Assembly: GCA_958295855.1 (NCBI GenBank)
Contig: OY282383.1
Span: 2,460,481-2,524,480, forward strand
Length of the DNA stretch: 64,000 bases
Direction of reading: 5' to 3'
Source: an uncultured Poribacteria bacterium
Lineage (GTDB): Bacteria; Poribacteria; WGA-4E; WGA-3G
Made by a program: the position numbers and the translations under genes. The notes beneath the pieces are model-generated. The model saw only the letters and a program-made list of their open reading frames with translations, was not told where the DNA came from and did not search any database. Below are positions 27,664 through 36,655 of the stretch, one piece after another (the stretch's first letter is position 1; every line of letters begins with the position of its first letter).

Positions 27664-28611
27664 CTAAAAACCGAGCTGCTTGTTCACAACGTTTTTTAAC
27701 CCTTCACCCTTCAGATACCGTTCCAAGTTATCCAAGAAAAACTCGGTGACACGGCGCATGCGGTGCTGTGAACCTCCCGCAGAATGCGGCGAAATAATAA
27801 CATTGTCAAAATCCCACAACGGACTCTCTTCGGGAAGCGGTTCGATTTCAGTGACATCCAAACCTGCCCCAGCGATTTTACCGGCTCGCAGAATCTCAAT
27901 CAGATCCGGCTCGTTGACAATGGGCCCGCGGGCGACGTTGATGAAGAACGCTGTCGGCTGCATCACGGAGAGGTTGTCCGCATTAATCAGCCCGCGTGTC
28001 TCCTCAGTCAACGGACACGCAATCATGACGACATCCACGCGGCTCATCATATCCGAGAGCCTATCCATCGGCATCAGTTCATCGACGTTGTCCGGTTTAT
28101 CGGTGCGGTAGGCATCGACGGCACTAACGTGCATGTCAAACCCTTTTGCGCGCTTCGCCATCTGCATCCCGATGCCACCCATCCCGACAATACCAATCTT
28201 GAACCCGTCAATCTCGATCATTGGAGATTTACCACGGCCCCATTGATGCTTGTCCTGGTTACGAACGGAATCATGGATACCGCGAGCCAAACCGAGCAGG
28301 AGCGCGAACGCCTGGTCCGCGACGTGCGTTGCGTACAAGCCTGCAGCGTTCGTCAAAATCACATCACTCTCGCGGATGGCAGGGTACATGTGCCGATCCA
28401 TGCCTGCACTGGAGGCTTGGATCCATTTGATGTTGGGCAGGTGCGGGAAGATGTCCTCGCTGCAGTAGCCGTAAAAGATGTCAACATCTTTGCCTTCTTC
28501 AATGAGTTCTTCTCGTGAACCTGGCGTGACAAAGGTGTGTTCATCGCCAACGATGCTTTCAAGTCTCTCAAGGAGTGCACCTTCTAAACGTCCTTGCAAT
28601 AAAATTTTCAT
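27664..28611 (-). CDS. D-2-hydroxyacid dehydrogenase
   Basis: The 315-residue protein has the typical NAD-binding GIVGMGGIGMQMAKRAKGF (residues about 145-165). The catalytic set is complete: Arg in INVARGP, Glu in DVTEIEPLPEESPLW and His in ISPHSAGG. It reduces 2-oxoacids or oxidises D-2-hydroxyacids such as glyoxylate/glycerate-type substrates; the exact acid is not predictable. It is separated by about 200 bp from the sugar-related genes upstream on the same strand. No strong ribosome site is seen before its ATG. Confidence 0.9.
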   Translation of the reverse strand: MKILLQGRLEGALLERLESIVGDEHTFVTPGSREELIEEGKDVDIFYGYCSEDIFPHLPNIKWIQASSAGMDRHMYPAIRESDVILTNAAGLYATHVADQAFALLLGLARGIHDSVRNQDKHQWGRGKSPMIEIDGFKIGIVGMGGIGMQMAKRAKGFDMHVSAVDAYRTDKPDNVDELMPMDRLSDMMSRVDVVMIACPLTEETRGLINADNLSVMQPTAFFINVARGPIVNEPDLIEILRAGKIAGAGLDVTEIEPLPEESPLWDFDNVIISPHSAGGSQHRMRRVTEFFLDNLERYLKGEGLKNVVNKQLGF

Positions 28612-28819
28612 TTTTTAGTATTCGCCTAGTGCTATACGTTTCTGAGGTAGTTTTAATCCGCGTGAAAATCTCGTCGGAGATTTCTGATGTCAATTGGATT
28701 ACCTCAGATCGGTGGTTAGTAAATCGCGCGCCGTGGCTGTGAATGGTGCAAACGGCGCGGTAAAGAGCGCAATGAATTGCGCTACTACAAGCAGGTGAAT
28801 TTCTAGACCGGAGCGGGTT

Positions 28820-29716
28820 TCAATGCCACGGTGGCGTTTCCGGTAGCAATTCTTGAAATGTCTGAATCAATTCGTCTTGGTATGTGCCTGCGTATTGTTC
28901 GTTAAAGAATCTATTTATCCCCTCATCAAGAAAGTGTGCCCAAGAGGCATCTTCGGCACCAGGGTTGACAGGAAAAAACAAGGCATCCACATCGCGGGCG
29001 GCTTTCAGGTCGCCGGGCGAATCACCGAGCATCAAGACATGGTTTTCCGGGTACCTGTCTTTCGCCGTTATCGTGAGGTGTTCTGTTTTGGTACCCATCT
29101 CCTGTCCGGCAATCAGGGCAACATACCGCTCAAGTTCGTGTTCAGCCCACTCCCGTTTGAGTGCCTCATCCGGCGTAGCGGAGACGACGATGACATCCGC
29201 TTTACCCTGAAGCCGTTGCAATGTCTCACGCACACCCGGAAACGGTGGGAGGTTATAGACAATCTCTGCAACACTCTCGTTCACGCCGAGGCTCCACGCC
29301 ATAACCTGACTCAGTTCGTCATGTCTTTCACCAGTCGCGTTCTCAATTGCTGACTGCAGGGCCGGATTGCCGAGTTTCGTTTCCGTTTCAGCCCATTCGC
29401 GCAAGTATGGAAGTTCTGGTACAGTCACACCCATCTTCTGCACGAGGGCCATCTCCCGTAAGAAATCGCACACGAGCAGAATCGCTTTAAACCGATTGGT
29501 GCCGCGCGTCGTAGAGTAGAGGTTGACAAAATCCCATGCTTGATGCACCTGCCTCGAAATAGATGCTAATCCAAAATGCTTGACGAGGTTCACGCTGAAG
29601 CAGTCGTTGTGTTTCACCTCCATGCTGTTGAAAACGCAACCGTCCGAATCAATTCCGACAAAAAATTCGTGTTGCGGTTGAAAATTGTGCAATGCTTGTT
29701 GAGGTTCGTGAGCCAT
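28820..29716 (-). CDS. HAD-superfamily hydrolase
   Basis: Motif I is FVGIDSDGCVFNS, with DxD nucleophile and acid; motif II is VVSATPDEAL; motifs III-IV lie in DRYPENHVLMLGDSPGDLKAA. The 298-residue protein has a large helical cap between motifs I and II. It is probably a phosphatase on a sugar or other small phosphorylated metabolite. AAGGAG precedes the ATG by six bases. The gene starts only 20 bp after the 6-phosphogluconate dehydrogenase stop, so the two are likely cotranscribed. Confidence 0.8.
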   Translation of the reverse strand: MAHEPQQALHNFQPQHEFFVGIDSDGCVFNSMEVKHNDCFSVNLVKHFGLASISRQVHQAWDFVNLYSTTRGTNRFKAILLVCDFLREMALVQKMGVTVPELPYLREWAETETKLGNPALQSAIENATGERHDELSQVMAWSLGVNESVAEIVYNLPPFPGVRETLQRLQGKADVIVVSATPDEALKREWAEHELERYVALIAGQEMGTKTEHLTITAKDRYPENHVLMLGDSPGDLKAARDVDALFFPVNPGAEDASWAHFLDEGINRFFNEQYAGTYQDELIQTFQELLPETPPWH

Positions 29717-29736
29717 ATATTCTCCTTTGCTGCCAA

Positions 29737-31200
29737 CTATTCAATAATGACTTCTGGGCGGCCCGCTAACATCCATTCGGTGTGGAACACCGTCGGTGCG
29801 CCATCTTTTCCGACAATCGTGTTGCCATCTGCATCTAACTTATGGTAGGTGTGCGCGCCGAAATAATCGCGCATTGCCTGAATTAAATTTGCAGACAGCC
29901 TACCGCTGCGATAGCTATCAAAATAGGCTAAAGCGGAACTGAACGCTGGGATTGGGACACCAAGTTGTGTTGCTGTGCCAATGACGTTTCGCCACTGCGG
30001 TTGTGCAGTTTCAATCACTTCCCGGAAATAGGGATCAAGCAATAGATTTGGCAGTGCAGGGTTTCGTTCATAAGCCTCGGCAATCCGGTGTAGAAATTTT
30101 GCTCGGATGATACACCCCCCACGCCATCCTAAACTAATCGTCCCCAGATTTAAATCCCATCCAAACTCTGTGCTTGCTTCCCGCATTAAGGCGAAGCCTT
30201 GGGCGTAGGAGCAGATTTTCGCAGCATACAGCGCGTCATGAATCGCCTTCAGTGCTTCATCCCGGTCGCCTTTGTACGTTCCTGTCGGTCCTTGGATAGC
30301 CTGTGCCGCTGCAACGCGCTCGCTTTTAACGGCGGAGATACAACGCGCAAAAACGGCCTCTGCGATAGTGGGGGCGGATATCCCGAGATCCAGCGCAGAA
30401 ATGCTCGTCCATTTGCCGGTGCCCTTCTGCCCTGCCTGGTCAAGCACGACATCAACGAAAGGATTGCCACTGCTATCAAGTTGTGTGAAGATGTCAGCCG
30501 TAATTTCAATGAGGTAAGAATTCAGTTCGCCACGGTTCCATTCGCTGAAAATTTCGTGCATCTCGTCTGCGTTCATTCCCAAGACGGTTTTCATCAGGGC
30601 GTAGGCTTCGCAAATCAGTTGCATGTCCCCGTATTCGATACCGTTATGTACCATTTTGACATAATGCCCTGCGCCATCCGGTCCGATATAAGAACAGCAC
30701 GGTGTGCCATCTACCTGCGCCGCAATCTTCGTAAAGATTGGCTCCACGAGGGCATACGCTTCTGGTGAACCGCCAGGCATCATCGCAGGTCCCTTTAAAG
30801 CCCCCTCCTCGCCGCCAGAGATACCCGTACCGATAAAGCGGAGCCCTTTTTCGGCAAGCGTCCCATGACGACGGATAGTGTCGTTGAAATTGGAGTTCCC
30901 GCCGTCAATAATCAGGTCGCCTTTTGAGAGATGCGGCACAAGCTGCGCAATAAAAGCATCAACCGGCTCCCCCGCTTTTACCATCAAAATAATTTTTCGA
31001 GGCGTATCCAGTTTTCCAATGAGTTCAGCAATAGCATGTGCTCCGGTGATATTTTTGCCTTTCGCGGCACCTGCCGTGAAGGCATCAACCCGTGAAACGG
31101 TGCGATTGAAGACGGCTACCTCAAAGCCCTTGCTCTCCATGTTAAGTGCGAGATTTTCGCCCATTACTGCCAATCCGATGAGTCCAATATCTGCTGCCAA
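29737..31200 (-). CDS. gnd: NADP-dependent 6-phosphogluconate dehydrogenase, decarboxylating
   Basis: The enzyme makes ribulose 5-phosphate, CO2 and NADPH in the pentose phosphate pathway. GLIGLAVMGENLALN is the Rossmann motif with VFNRT for NADP; IDGGNSNFNDT, GISGGEEGA, KMVHNGIEYGDMQ and the GWRGGCIIRA and RDYFGAHTY segments are all present. The start is set at TTG 31200: GGAGGA lies 8 bases upstream, and an ATG at 31227 would put this site inside the gene. That gives 487 residues, a normal length. Confidence 0.9.
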   Translation of the reverse strand: MAADIGLIGLAVMGENLALNMESKGFEVAVFNRTVSRVDAFTAGAAKGKNITGAHAIAELIGKLDTPRKIILMVKAGEPVDAFIAQLVPHLSKGDLIIDGGNSNFNDTIRRHGTLAEKGLRFIGTGISGGEEGALKGPAMMPGGSPEAYALVEPIFTKIAAQVDGTPCCSYIGPDGAGHYVKMVHNGIEYGDMQLICEAYALMKTVLGMNADEMHEIFSEWNRGELNSYLIEITADIFTQLDSSGNPFVDVVLDQAGQKGTGKWTSISALDLGISAPTIAEAVFARCISAVKSERVAAAQAIQGPTGTYKGDRDEALKAIHDALYAAKICSYAQGFALMREASTEFGWDLNLGTISLGWRGGCIIRAKFLHRIAEAYERNPALPNLLLDPYFREVIETAQPQWRNVIGTATQLGVPIPAFSSALAYFDSYRSGRLSANLIQAMRDYFGAHTYHKLDADGNTIVGKDGAPTVFHTEWMLAGRPEVIIE

Positions 31201-31254
31201 ATTTGTGTTCCTCCTATGATTTATCAAACCGCTCTGTGGGACTTATACATATCT

Positions 31255-31400
31255 GATCAAACCTGTTCAAATCTAACAGGCGACCGTCAGTAGCCACACT
31301 TCCTCATTCAACACTCACCGCCTACCAATGAGGGCTTACACGAGCTCCAGAGGCGTTTGATGTCTCCCGCGAGCTACGGGCGACACGATTGTTATGAAGG
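31255..31400 (-). ncRNA. Putative omega RNA / right end of the TnpB element
   Basis: TnpB guide RNAs come from the 3' end of the tnpB transcript. This region, overlapping and following the stop codon, has a small CCCG...CGGG stem and a GTTGAATGAGGAAG segment of the kind found at the right ends of many IS605-type orfB elements, followed by GGCTACTGACGG. The exact end, and thus the guide, cannot be placed by eye. Confidence 0.45.
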
Positions 31401-32480
31401 ACACAGGTTGATTGCCGCATTGACGTCGCGATCGCACGTGAAACCACACTCACCGCAGTGGTAGGTACGTTCAGAGAGGTCAAGTTCCGTCTTTTTGTGC
31501 CCACATGAACTGCACGTCTTGCTACTAGCAAAGAACATGGCAGCTTCCGTGATGGGGATACCACGCCGTTCTGCTTTATACTTTATCATCGTCAAAAAGC
31601 GGGATAGAGATGCATCGGCTATATGCTTTGCAAGTTTCTTGTTCTTTAGCATACCGCTGACGTTCAACGTCTCAATACCAATAGCCGAAGCTTTCCGAAC
31701 GATGGCAGTGCTTGCTTTATGATGACTATCTAATCTGATGCAGGAGACTCTGTAGTGAATGCTGGCAAGCCGTTTACGGGCCTTATGCCAGTTACTTGAG
31801 AACCTTGTCTTCCGTGACAGCATTCGCCCAGCACGCCTCAGTTTCCGTAGGTAGCGTTTCAGAGGCCGGGGGTTCTCATACTTTGTGCCATCACTACACG
31901 TCGCCAGTGTGTTAATGCCAACATCAACGCCTACCGCGGGCTTGTCATCAATTAGTGACATCTGCACCATCGTATTCTCCTCATCCGTGTGGACGAGAAT
32001 GGATACGAACCACTTGTCGTCTTTTCGGGAGACGACGACTCTGCCAATATCGCCTGTCCATCGCAACTCCTCACACATGCGTATCCAGCCTACCTTTGGG
32101 AGCCAGACACGCTTTTTGTGAACCCTTACTGAACCTTGGCCGTTATCCGCTTGGTAACTTTGCTTACCACTTCGGTTCTTCGGCACGGGGAACCTGTTCT
32201 GACCGCTCTTCCATCTTCTGACTGCATCGCTAAAATGATGAATGGCATTCTTGCTGGCATTCTGGGACATCGCATCGCACCAGGGGAATATGTCACGTTT
32301 ACGGGCATTGAATTCCTTTTTGATGTCATAGAGTGTCTTCCAATTACCATCGTCTAATCCACTTTTAAACGAAGACAGCGCGGCATTGTAGGCAACACGT
32401 GCGTAACCGCAGTGCTGAGCCATTGCCGTCGCCTGCTTGTTATTCGGAATGAGTTGAATCTTCTGTGATCGGAGTGACAT
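31392..32480 (-). CDS. tnpB: TnpB-family RNA-guided nuclease (IS200/IS605 OrfB)
   Basis: The product is about 362 residues (ATG 32480, or GTG 32489). All RuvC residues are visible: Asp in VGVDVGINTLAT, Glu in GIETLNVSGM and Asp in CDRDVNAAIN. The zinc ribbon has CSSCGH and CGECG. The N-terminal OrfB helix-turn-helix domain is complete (NNKQATAMAQHCGYARVAYNAAL). TnpB proteins cut DNA guided by RNA from their own right end and help retain the element. No tnpA lies beside it, so it is either an orphan or mobilised in trans. It looks intact, not decayed. Confidence 0.9.
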   Translation of the reverse strand: MSLRSQKIQLIPNNKQATAMAQHCGYARVAYNAALSSFKSGLDDGNWKTLYDIKKEFNARKRDIFPWCDAMSQNASKNAIHHFSDAVRRWKSGQNRFPVPKNRSGKQSYQADNGQGSVRVHKKRVWLPKVGWIRMCEELRWTGDIGRVVVSRKDDKWFVSILVHTDEENTMVQMSLIDDKPAVGVDVGINTLATCSDGTKYENPRPLKRYLRKLRRAGRMLSRKTRFSSNWHKARKRLASIHYRVSCIRLDSHHKASTAIVRKASAIGIETLNVSGMLKNKKLAKHIADASLSRFLTMIKYKAERRGIPITEAAMFFASSKTCSSCGHKKTELDLSERTYHCGECGFTCDRDVNAAINLCPS

Positions 32481-32489
32481 GGTTTTCAC

Positions 32490-32801
32490 GTATCACGTCT
32501 CTTATCCCCTAGCAAGTGGGAGGGGAGCCCATTACCGAGAGGTGATGCTTGCTATGCTCCCCAACGTGATACCATCATTATACCACACACACTACAGATT
32601 GTCAAATCTTTTTGTGGATTTGCAGAAGTCAAATAAAATCTTACCTGCTAGTTCTAAGCAGATTAGATTTTACAACATTTGTATAAATTTGATGTGATTT
32701 TACGCCACTGCAACTTACCCTGTTTTGGTTTAACTATATAACAACGCTGTTATTATGTCAATAAAGAAATTGGATGCCCGCCCGCGCGAGCAGACCGCGC
32801 G
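32490..32801. other. Left flank of the TnpB element and A/T-rich intergenic DNA
   Basis: Just upstream of tnpB there is a G-rich then C-rich stretch (GTGGGAGGGG at about 32506 and CTCCCC at about 32558) that may belong to the element's left end. No gene is seen in the remaining A/T-rich sequence. Confidence 0.4.
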
Positions 32802-33176
32802 TTGATTGAGAGCGACAAGGGGCACTGTCTAACCTATTATCAGAAAGAAGGTGGCGTGGGAAAGAGTCCAGTGGATTCTGGAATTGTGGGAAGAGATAAA
32901 TGCCAGTTGAAGGCACAAATTGACAGCGAGCGTAGGCGACTGGACAAACTCACGCAGAAAGAAGCGGTGCAGTTAGACTGGCTGAAGGTGTTGGGGAACC
33001 CCGGTTTCTTTGTGTTCGATGATGCGACGCTCCACTTAAATGAAGAACGGAAGGCGTTGATAGTAGATTTTATCCGCCAACTCGCCGAAGAGCATCAAGT
33101 TGTTGTGACGAGTTATGACGAAGGGGTGCGCGCCGGTTTAGAGGGCGCACACCTCTTCGAGATGCATGCGTTGTAG
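32802..33176 (+). pseudogene. C-terminal fragment of an ATP-binding (SMC/AAA-like) protein
   Basis: An open stretch of 124 codons ends with FFVFDDATLHLNEERKALIV and EEHQVVVTSYDE, which resemble the Walker B/D-loop and H-loop end of RecF/SMC-type ATPases. It lacks Walker A, a good start codon and a ribosome site. The neighbouring TnpB flank and the gap upstream suggest a truncated remnant. The parent family cannot be named. Confidence 0.45.
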
Positions 33177-33215
33177 CATGTTTCCATAAACGGCAATTTG
33201 CCGGTATCCGTCTCC

Positions 33216-34139
33216 CTAATCACCATGAAAGATGGAGAGAAGCATCCGTTCCACATGCCTCGGGAAAGCCGAGTCATAGTTTTGCCAACTCGCATACTGC
33301 TCCAGTTTCAGCGAGTTCGGGAGTGTATTAAGCAACCCGACGACTGCCCCAAAACCACCGCCCTGTGCCAACGTCTCGTTAAGCGCGGCAGCTGTCGCGT
33401 CATACAAATCATTGTAATACTGCGCGTTTTCCCGAAGAACCAGCGGATCCGTTGAGGGAGAGTGCGCATTCACTGCATGCACCAAATCCCAACCGCTTAT
33501 GGTGTTCAGTATCTTGCGAACCCCCGTGAAATTCTTGTCGTCAACCCAAGTTGCGCCGGTGAGTGCCTTGTCCTCGTACAGATCGGCAGTTACCACAATC
33601 TTTTCGTTCGGCATATAGATAACGGTGGTGGCATCGCCATCCCCGGGGCCTAAATAATGCAACTCAACGGTTTTCTCACCGACAGGAATGCTCATATACT
33701 CGGTGAATGTCTCATCCACCTCCGGCACGTCACCTAAAACATCCAAATCAAAAATCGGTTGGCAGTTCACATGACAGTACACCGCCGCTTCCGGAAATAC
33801 GCTCGTGCCGCCGACATGGTCATAGTGCTCATGTGTCAGCACAATATGGGAAACAGGCTTATCCGTGAGCGTCGCGATAAAGGCCTTTAACTTTTCCGCA
33901 CGCGCATTATTGGACGGATCCACGATTAACACATCATCGCCGGAAATCACCACCAAGCTGCTGCTAAAATCAGCGAACCACTGATACACCCCATCAGCAA
34001 GCGCGTTTGGAGTTTCTTGTGGAGGTTCCGAGGTCATATCCTCCATTACCGTTCCCTTCATCCTACTGCACCCACTGAAAGCGATAACGAACATCATAAC
34101 CGTAAAAAGGGCTAAACTACGCCTTAAATTAAACTTCAT
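33216..34139 (-). CDS. MBL-fold metallo-hydrolase lipoprotein
   Basis: From the ATG at 34139 (AAGGAAGG upstream) the 307-residue protein has a lipoprotein signal with lipobox FSGC near residue 24. The metallo-beta-lactamase site is present: THEHYDHVGG (HxHxDH), and a downstream Asp in VVTADLYED. The usual first downstream His is not obvious in LHYLGPGDGDATT. A final NAHSPSTDP supplies another His. It is probably an outer or inner membrane-anchored hydrolase of the SoxH/glyoxalase-like class; the substrate is unknown. An upstream in-frame start at 34277 would bury the lipoprotein signal and is rejected. Confidence 0.8.
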   Translation of the reverse strand: MKFNLRRSLALFTVMMFVIAFSGCSRMKGTVMEDMTSEPPQETPNALADGVYQWFADFSSSLVVISGDDVLIVDPSNNARAEKLKAFIATLTDKPVSHIVLTHEHYDHVGGTSVFPEAAVYCHVNCQPIFDLDVLGDVPEVDETFTEYMSIPVGEKTVELHYLGPGDGDATTVIYMPNEKIVVTADLYEDKALTGATWVDDKNFTGVRKILNTISGWDLVHAVNAHSPSTDPLVLRENAQYYNDLYDATAAALNETLAQGGGFGAVVGLLNTLPNSLKLEQYASWQNYDSAFPRHVERMLLSIFHGD

Positions 34140-34825
34140 TTTTAAATTTCCTTCCTTTAGACATATTGGCCTTCCAGACCCAAAGAGATTTTGAGGAGAA
34201 GTCAATGTACACACTGCTACATCCTCAATATAAAAAACATTAATCGACTGGTTTCGCGTATTCTGGAATGTCGACACTGAGTGATAAATGGCTGCTGAGT
34301 CATGCGCATCAGTGGGTGCGAGTGCCGTTTATTGCCGGTTGCAATTTCACGAACCCGCGCAATTGGCAACATCCTTTTCAATGGCATTCAGCATACCACA
34401 AAAAGCAAACATTTGGAAATAAAAAATGTTCGCGAAGTGTCGCTGATACGTCATCAACAATCTAATTCTACAAAAAATCCACATTTTGGTCAACCGTTTT
34501 TTCCCTGAGATGCTCGATTCAGACAAAAGAGGTGTCGCGGCCGGGAAGTCGCTCCTACCGGAGGACGACATCGCTCTGATTTTTGTCAGGGTTATTTCGT
34601 TTGGATGGGCAAAACCTTATTAGAAACCCCCTTTAATGAAATGATTAAACATCGCTCGTGAATTTACGTCAAACAGATAATCTAAACAGCGTGTGTCATA
34701 AAGCCTGCAAATATATGCAAGCCTACTAAGCCAAGAAACCTCCGACGAAGTACGCACACTGCACTGCATGCCGGAGGCACTTTATCGACTCACCGGACGA
34801 AAACTCGCTGGAAAGGAGTCCCCCA
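34140..34825. other. Intergenic region between divergent genes
   Basis: Nearly 700 bp with no supportable gene. It must hold the promoters of the MBL lipoprotein (leftward) and of the ABC exporter (rightward), but no convincing -35/-10 pair is visible. An AAAGGAG ribosome site ends it at 34812-34818. Confidence 0.45.
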
Positions 34826-36589
34826 ATTCGCAGCCTGCTCAGTTTAAAAAAATATGTAATCCGGTACCGGTATCCTATCATCGTAAGTTTTCTGCTTGTG
34901 CTTTCAACCAACGCGCTTTTGTTAATCAGCCCCAAGCTGTTGGAAATGGTGTTTGATGAACTAGAGACAGCCTTCAAAGACCCGGGCCAAACAGTTGCTT
35001 CAAGCCGCTTGTTCTTCTACGCGCTGAGCATCTTTGGTGTTGCACTCATCGGCGGTGTGACGCGGTTTGGACAACGGCGAATCATTCACGGGGTTGCCCG
35101 GCAGATGGAATACCATTTGCGCGCAGATTTCTTCATCCATTTACAAAAACTCTCCGCCGCTTACTATGATAACGTCCGCACGGGCGATTTGATGACCCGA
35201 GCCACAAGCGACTTGAACGCTATCCGTATGGTGCTCAGCAGTGCAGTCATGTATACGGCGGACGCGATTATCTTCTTCGGGTTCGCGCTGGTTATTATGT
35301 TGCACATTGATACAAGCCTGACACTCGTCGCGCTGTTGCCCTACCCCATCCTTGCAATCTTAATTCGTCAACTTGGAAGACGGTTACATGTCCATTACGA
35401 GGGCATCCAAGAGGCGTTTTCTGTGATGAACACGAAAGTGCAGGAGAATTTATCTGGTGTACGCGTGGTGAAGGCATATACGCTTGAAGCCAGCGAAATT
35501 GGCCACTTCCGGGAATTGAATCAAGAATTTGTTGGGCGCAACCACCAGCAAATTCGGCTGATGACGTTCTTTTTTCCGCTTTTCCGCTTTCTACCGGGCA
35601 TCGGCGGCGTTGTGTTGATCTGGATGGGCGGACTCCATGTGATTCAAGAGAAAATTACACTCGGCGATTTCGTCGCATTCAATGCCTATCTCATGATGCT
35701 CGTGCGCCCTATGATTACCCTCGGTTTCATCGTCAACACTTTTGAACGGGGTGCCGCATCCATGGGACGGATTAACGCTATTCTCAACGAAAACCCGGAA
35801 ATCTATGATGGCGACAGCGTCAAATGGAATATCAAAAGCATTGAGGGCGAAATCGAATTTAAAAACCTCAATTTTGATTACCCTGAAGGACAACCTGTGC
35901 TTAAAAACATCAATCTTAAGATTGAGCGGGGTTCTACCGTTGCGATTGTCGGTGGCACCGGCTCAGGGAAATCAACCCTTGTTAATCTCATTCCGCGCAT
36001 CCGCCAAGCGGAACGTGGCACCGTGTTTGTTGATGGAGTTGATATTCAGGATATACCTTTGAACGTACTCCGATCCAATATCGGCGTTGTGGAGCAGGAA
36101 CCATTTCTGTTTTCAGATTATTTACGGAACAATATCGCCTATGGTATAGAAACCCCGAACGACAAGGAAATAAAAGCAGCAGCGCATACCGCGGATCTGC
36201 TCTCACAGATTGAGGAGTTCCCGGAGGGATTGGAAACCTTCTTAGGCGAGCGTGGGATGACAATTTCAGGCGGGCAGCGCCAGCGGAGCGCACTCGCACG
36301 CGCAATTCTCATTAAACCCAAAATACTTATACTTGACGATGCATTCGCGAGTGTTGATACGCAGACCGAGGATACCATTCTCAATAGGTTGGCGGACATC
36401 ATGAAGGACCGCACAACTATCCTTATTTCACATCGGATTTCGACCGTCAAAGCCGCCGACCATATTATTGTTCTAGACGAGGGTAGCATCGTCGAAACAG
36501 GCACCCATGAACAACTCCTTGAACAGAATGGGATTTACGCAGGCATCTACGAAACACAACTCTTGCAAGAGGAACTTGAGGAACTTTAA
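34826..36589 (+). CDS. Heterodimeric ABC exporter subunit with degenerate ATP site (BmrC/TM287-like)
   Basis: Six transmembrane helices precede an ATPase with Walker A VGGTGSGKST, signature SGGQRQRSALARA and H-loop LISHRIS. Walker B reads ILDDAFASVD: Asp replaces the catalytic Glu, the hallmark of the inactive site in heterodimeric exporters. Homologous sequence (SLLSLKKYVIRYRYPIIVSF) extends upstream of the first ordinary start codon, GTG 34898. The frame has no ATG, GTG or TTG there, but an ATT at 34826 stands 7 bases after AAAGGAG. I infer an ATT start, with GTG 34898 as alternative, which would remove the first helix. The partner follows 66 bp downstream. Confidence 0.8.
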   Translation: MRSLLSLKKYVIRYRYPIIVSFLLVLSTNALLLISPKLLEMVFDELETAFKDPGQTVASSRLFFYALSIFGVALIGGVTRFGQRRIIHGVARQMEYHLRADFFIHLQKLSAAYYDNVRTGDLMTRATSDLNAIRMVLSSAVMYTADAIIFFGFALVIMLHIDTSLTLVALLPYPILAILIRQLGRRLHVHYEGIQEAFSVMNTKVQENLSGVRVVKAYTLEASEIGHFRELNQEFVGRNHQQIRLMTFFFPLFRFLPGIGGVVLIWMGGLHVIQEKITLGDFVAFNAYLMMLVRPMITLGFIVNTFERGAASMGRINAILNENPEIYDGDSVKWNIKSIEGEIEFKNLNFDYPEGQPVLKNINLKIERGSTVAIVGGTGSGKSTLVNLIPRIRQAERGTVFVDGVDIQDIPLNVLRSNIGVVEQEPFLFSDYLRNNIAYGIETPNDKEIKAAAHTADLLSQIEEFPEGLETFLGERGMTISGGQRQRSALARAILIKPKILILDDAFASVDTQTEDTILNRLADIMKDRTTILISHRISTVKAADHIIVLDEGSIVETGTHEQLLEQNGIYAGIYETQLLQEELEEL

Positions 36590-36655
36590 CCTATTCATCC
36601 AAGCGCGCCGTATACGCTCTTTCAAAAGCGCAGCTAGCAAAAGGAGGATTTGCCT

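Noticed and set aside
33216..34277. Longer start of the MBL lipoprotein at 34277
   Set aside because: It would place 46 unrelated residues before a clear lipoprotein signal; ATG 34139 has its own ribosome site.
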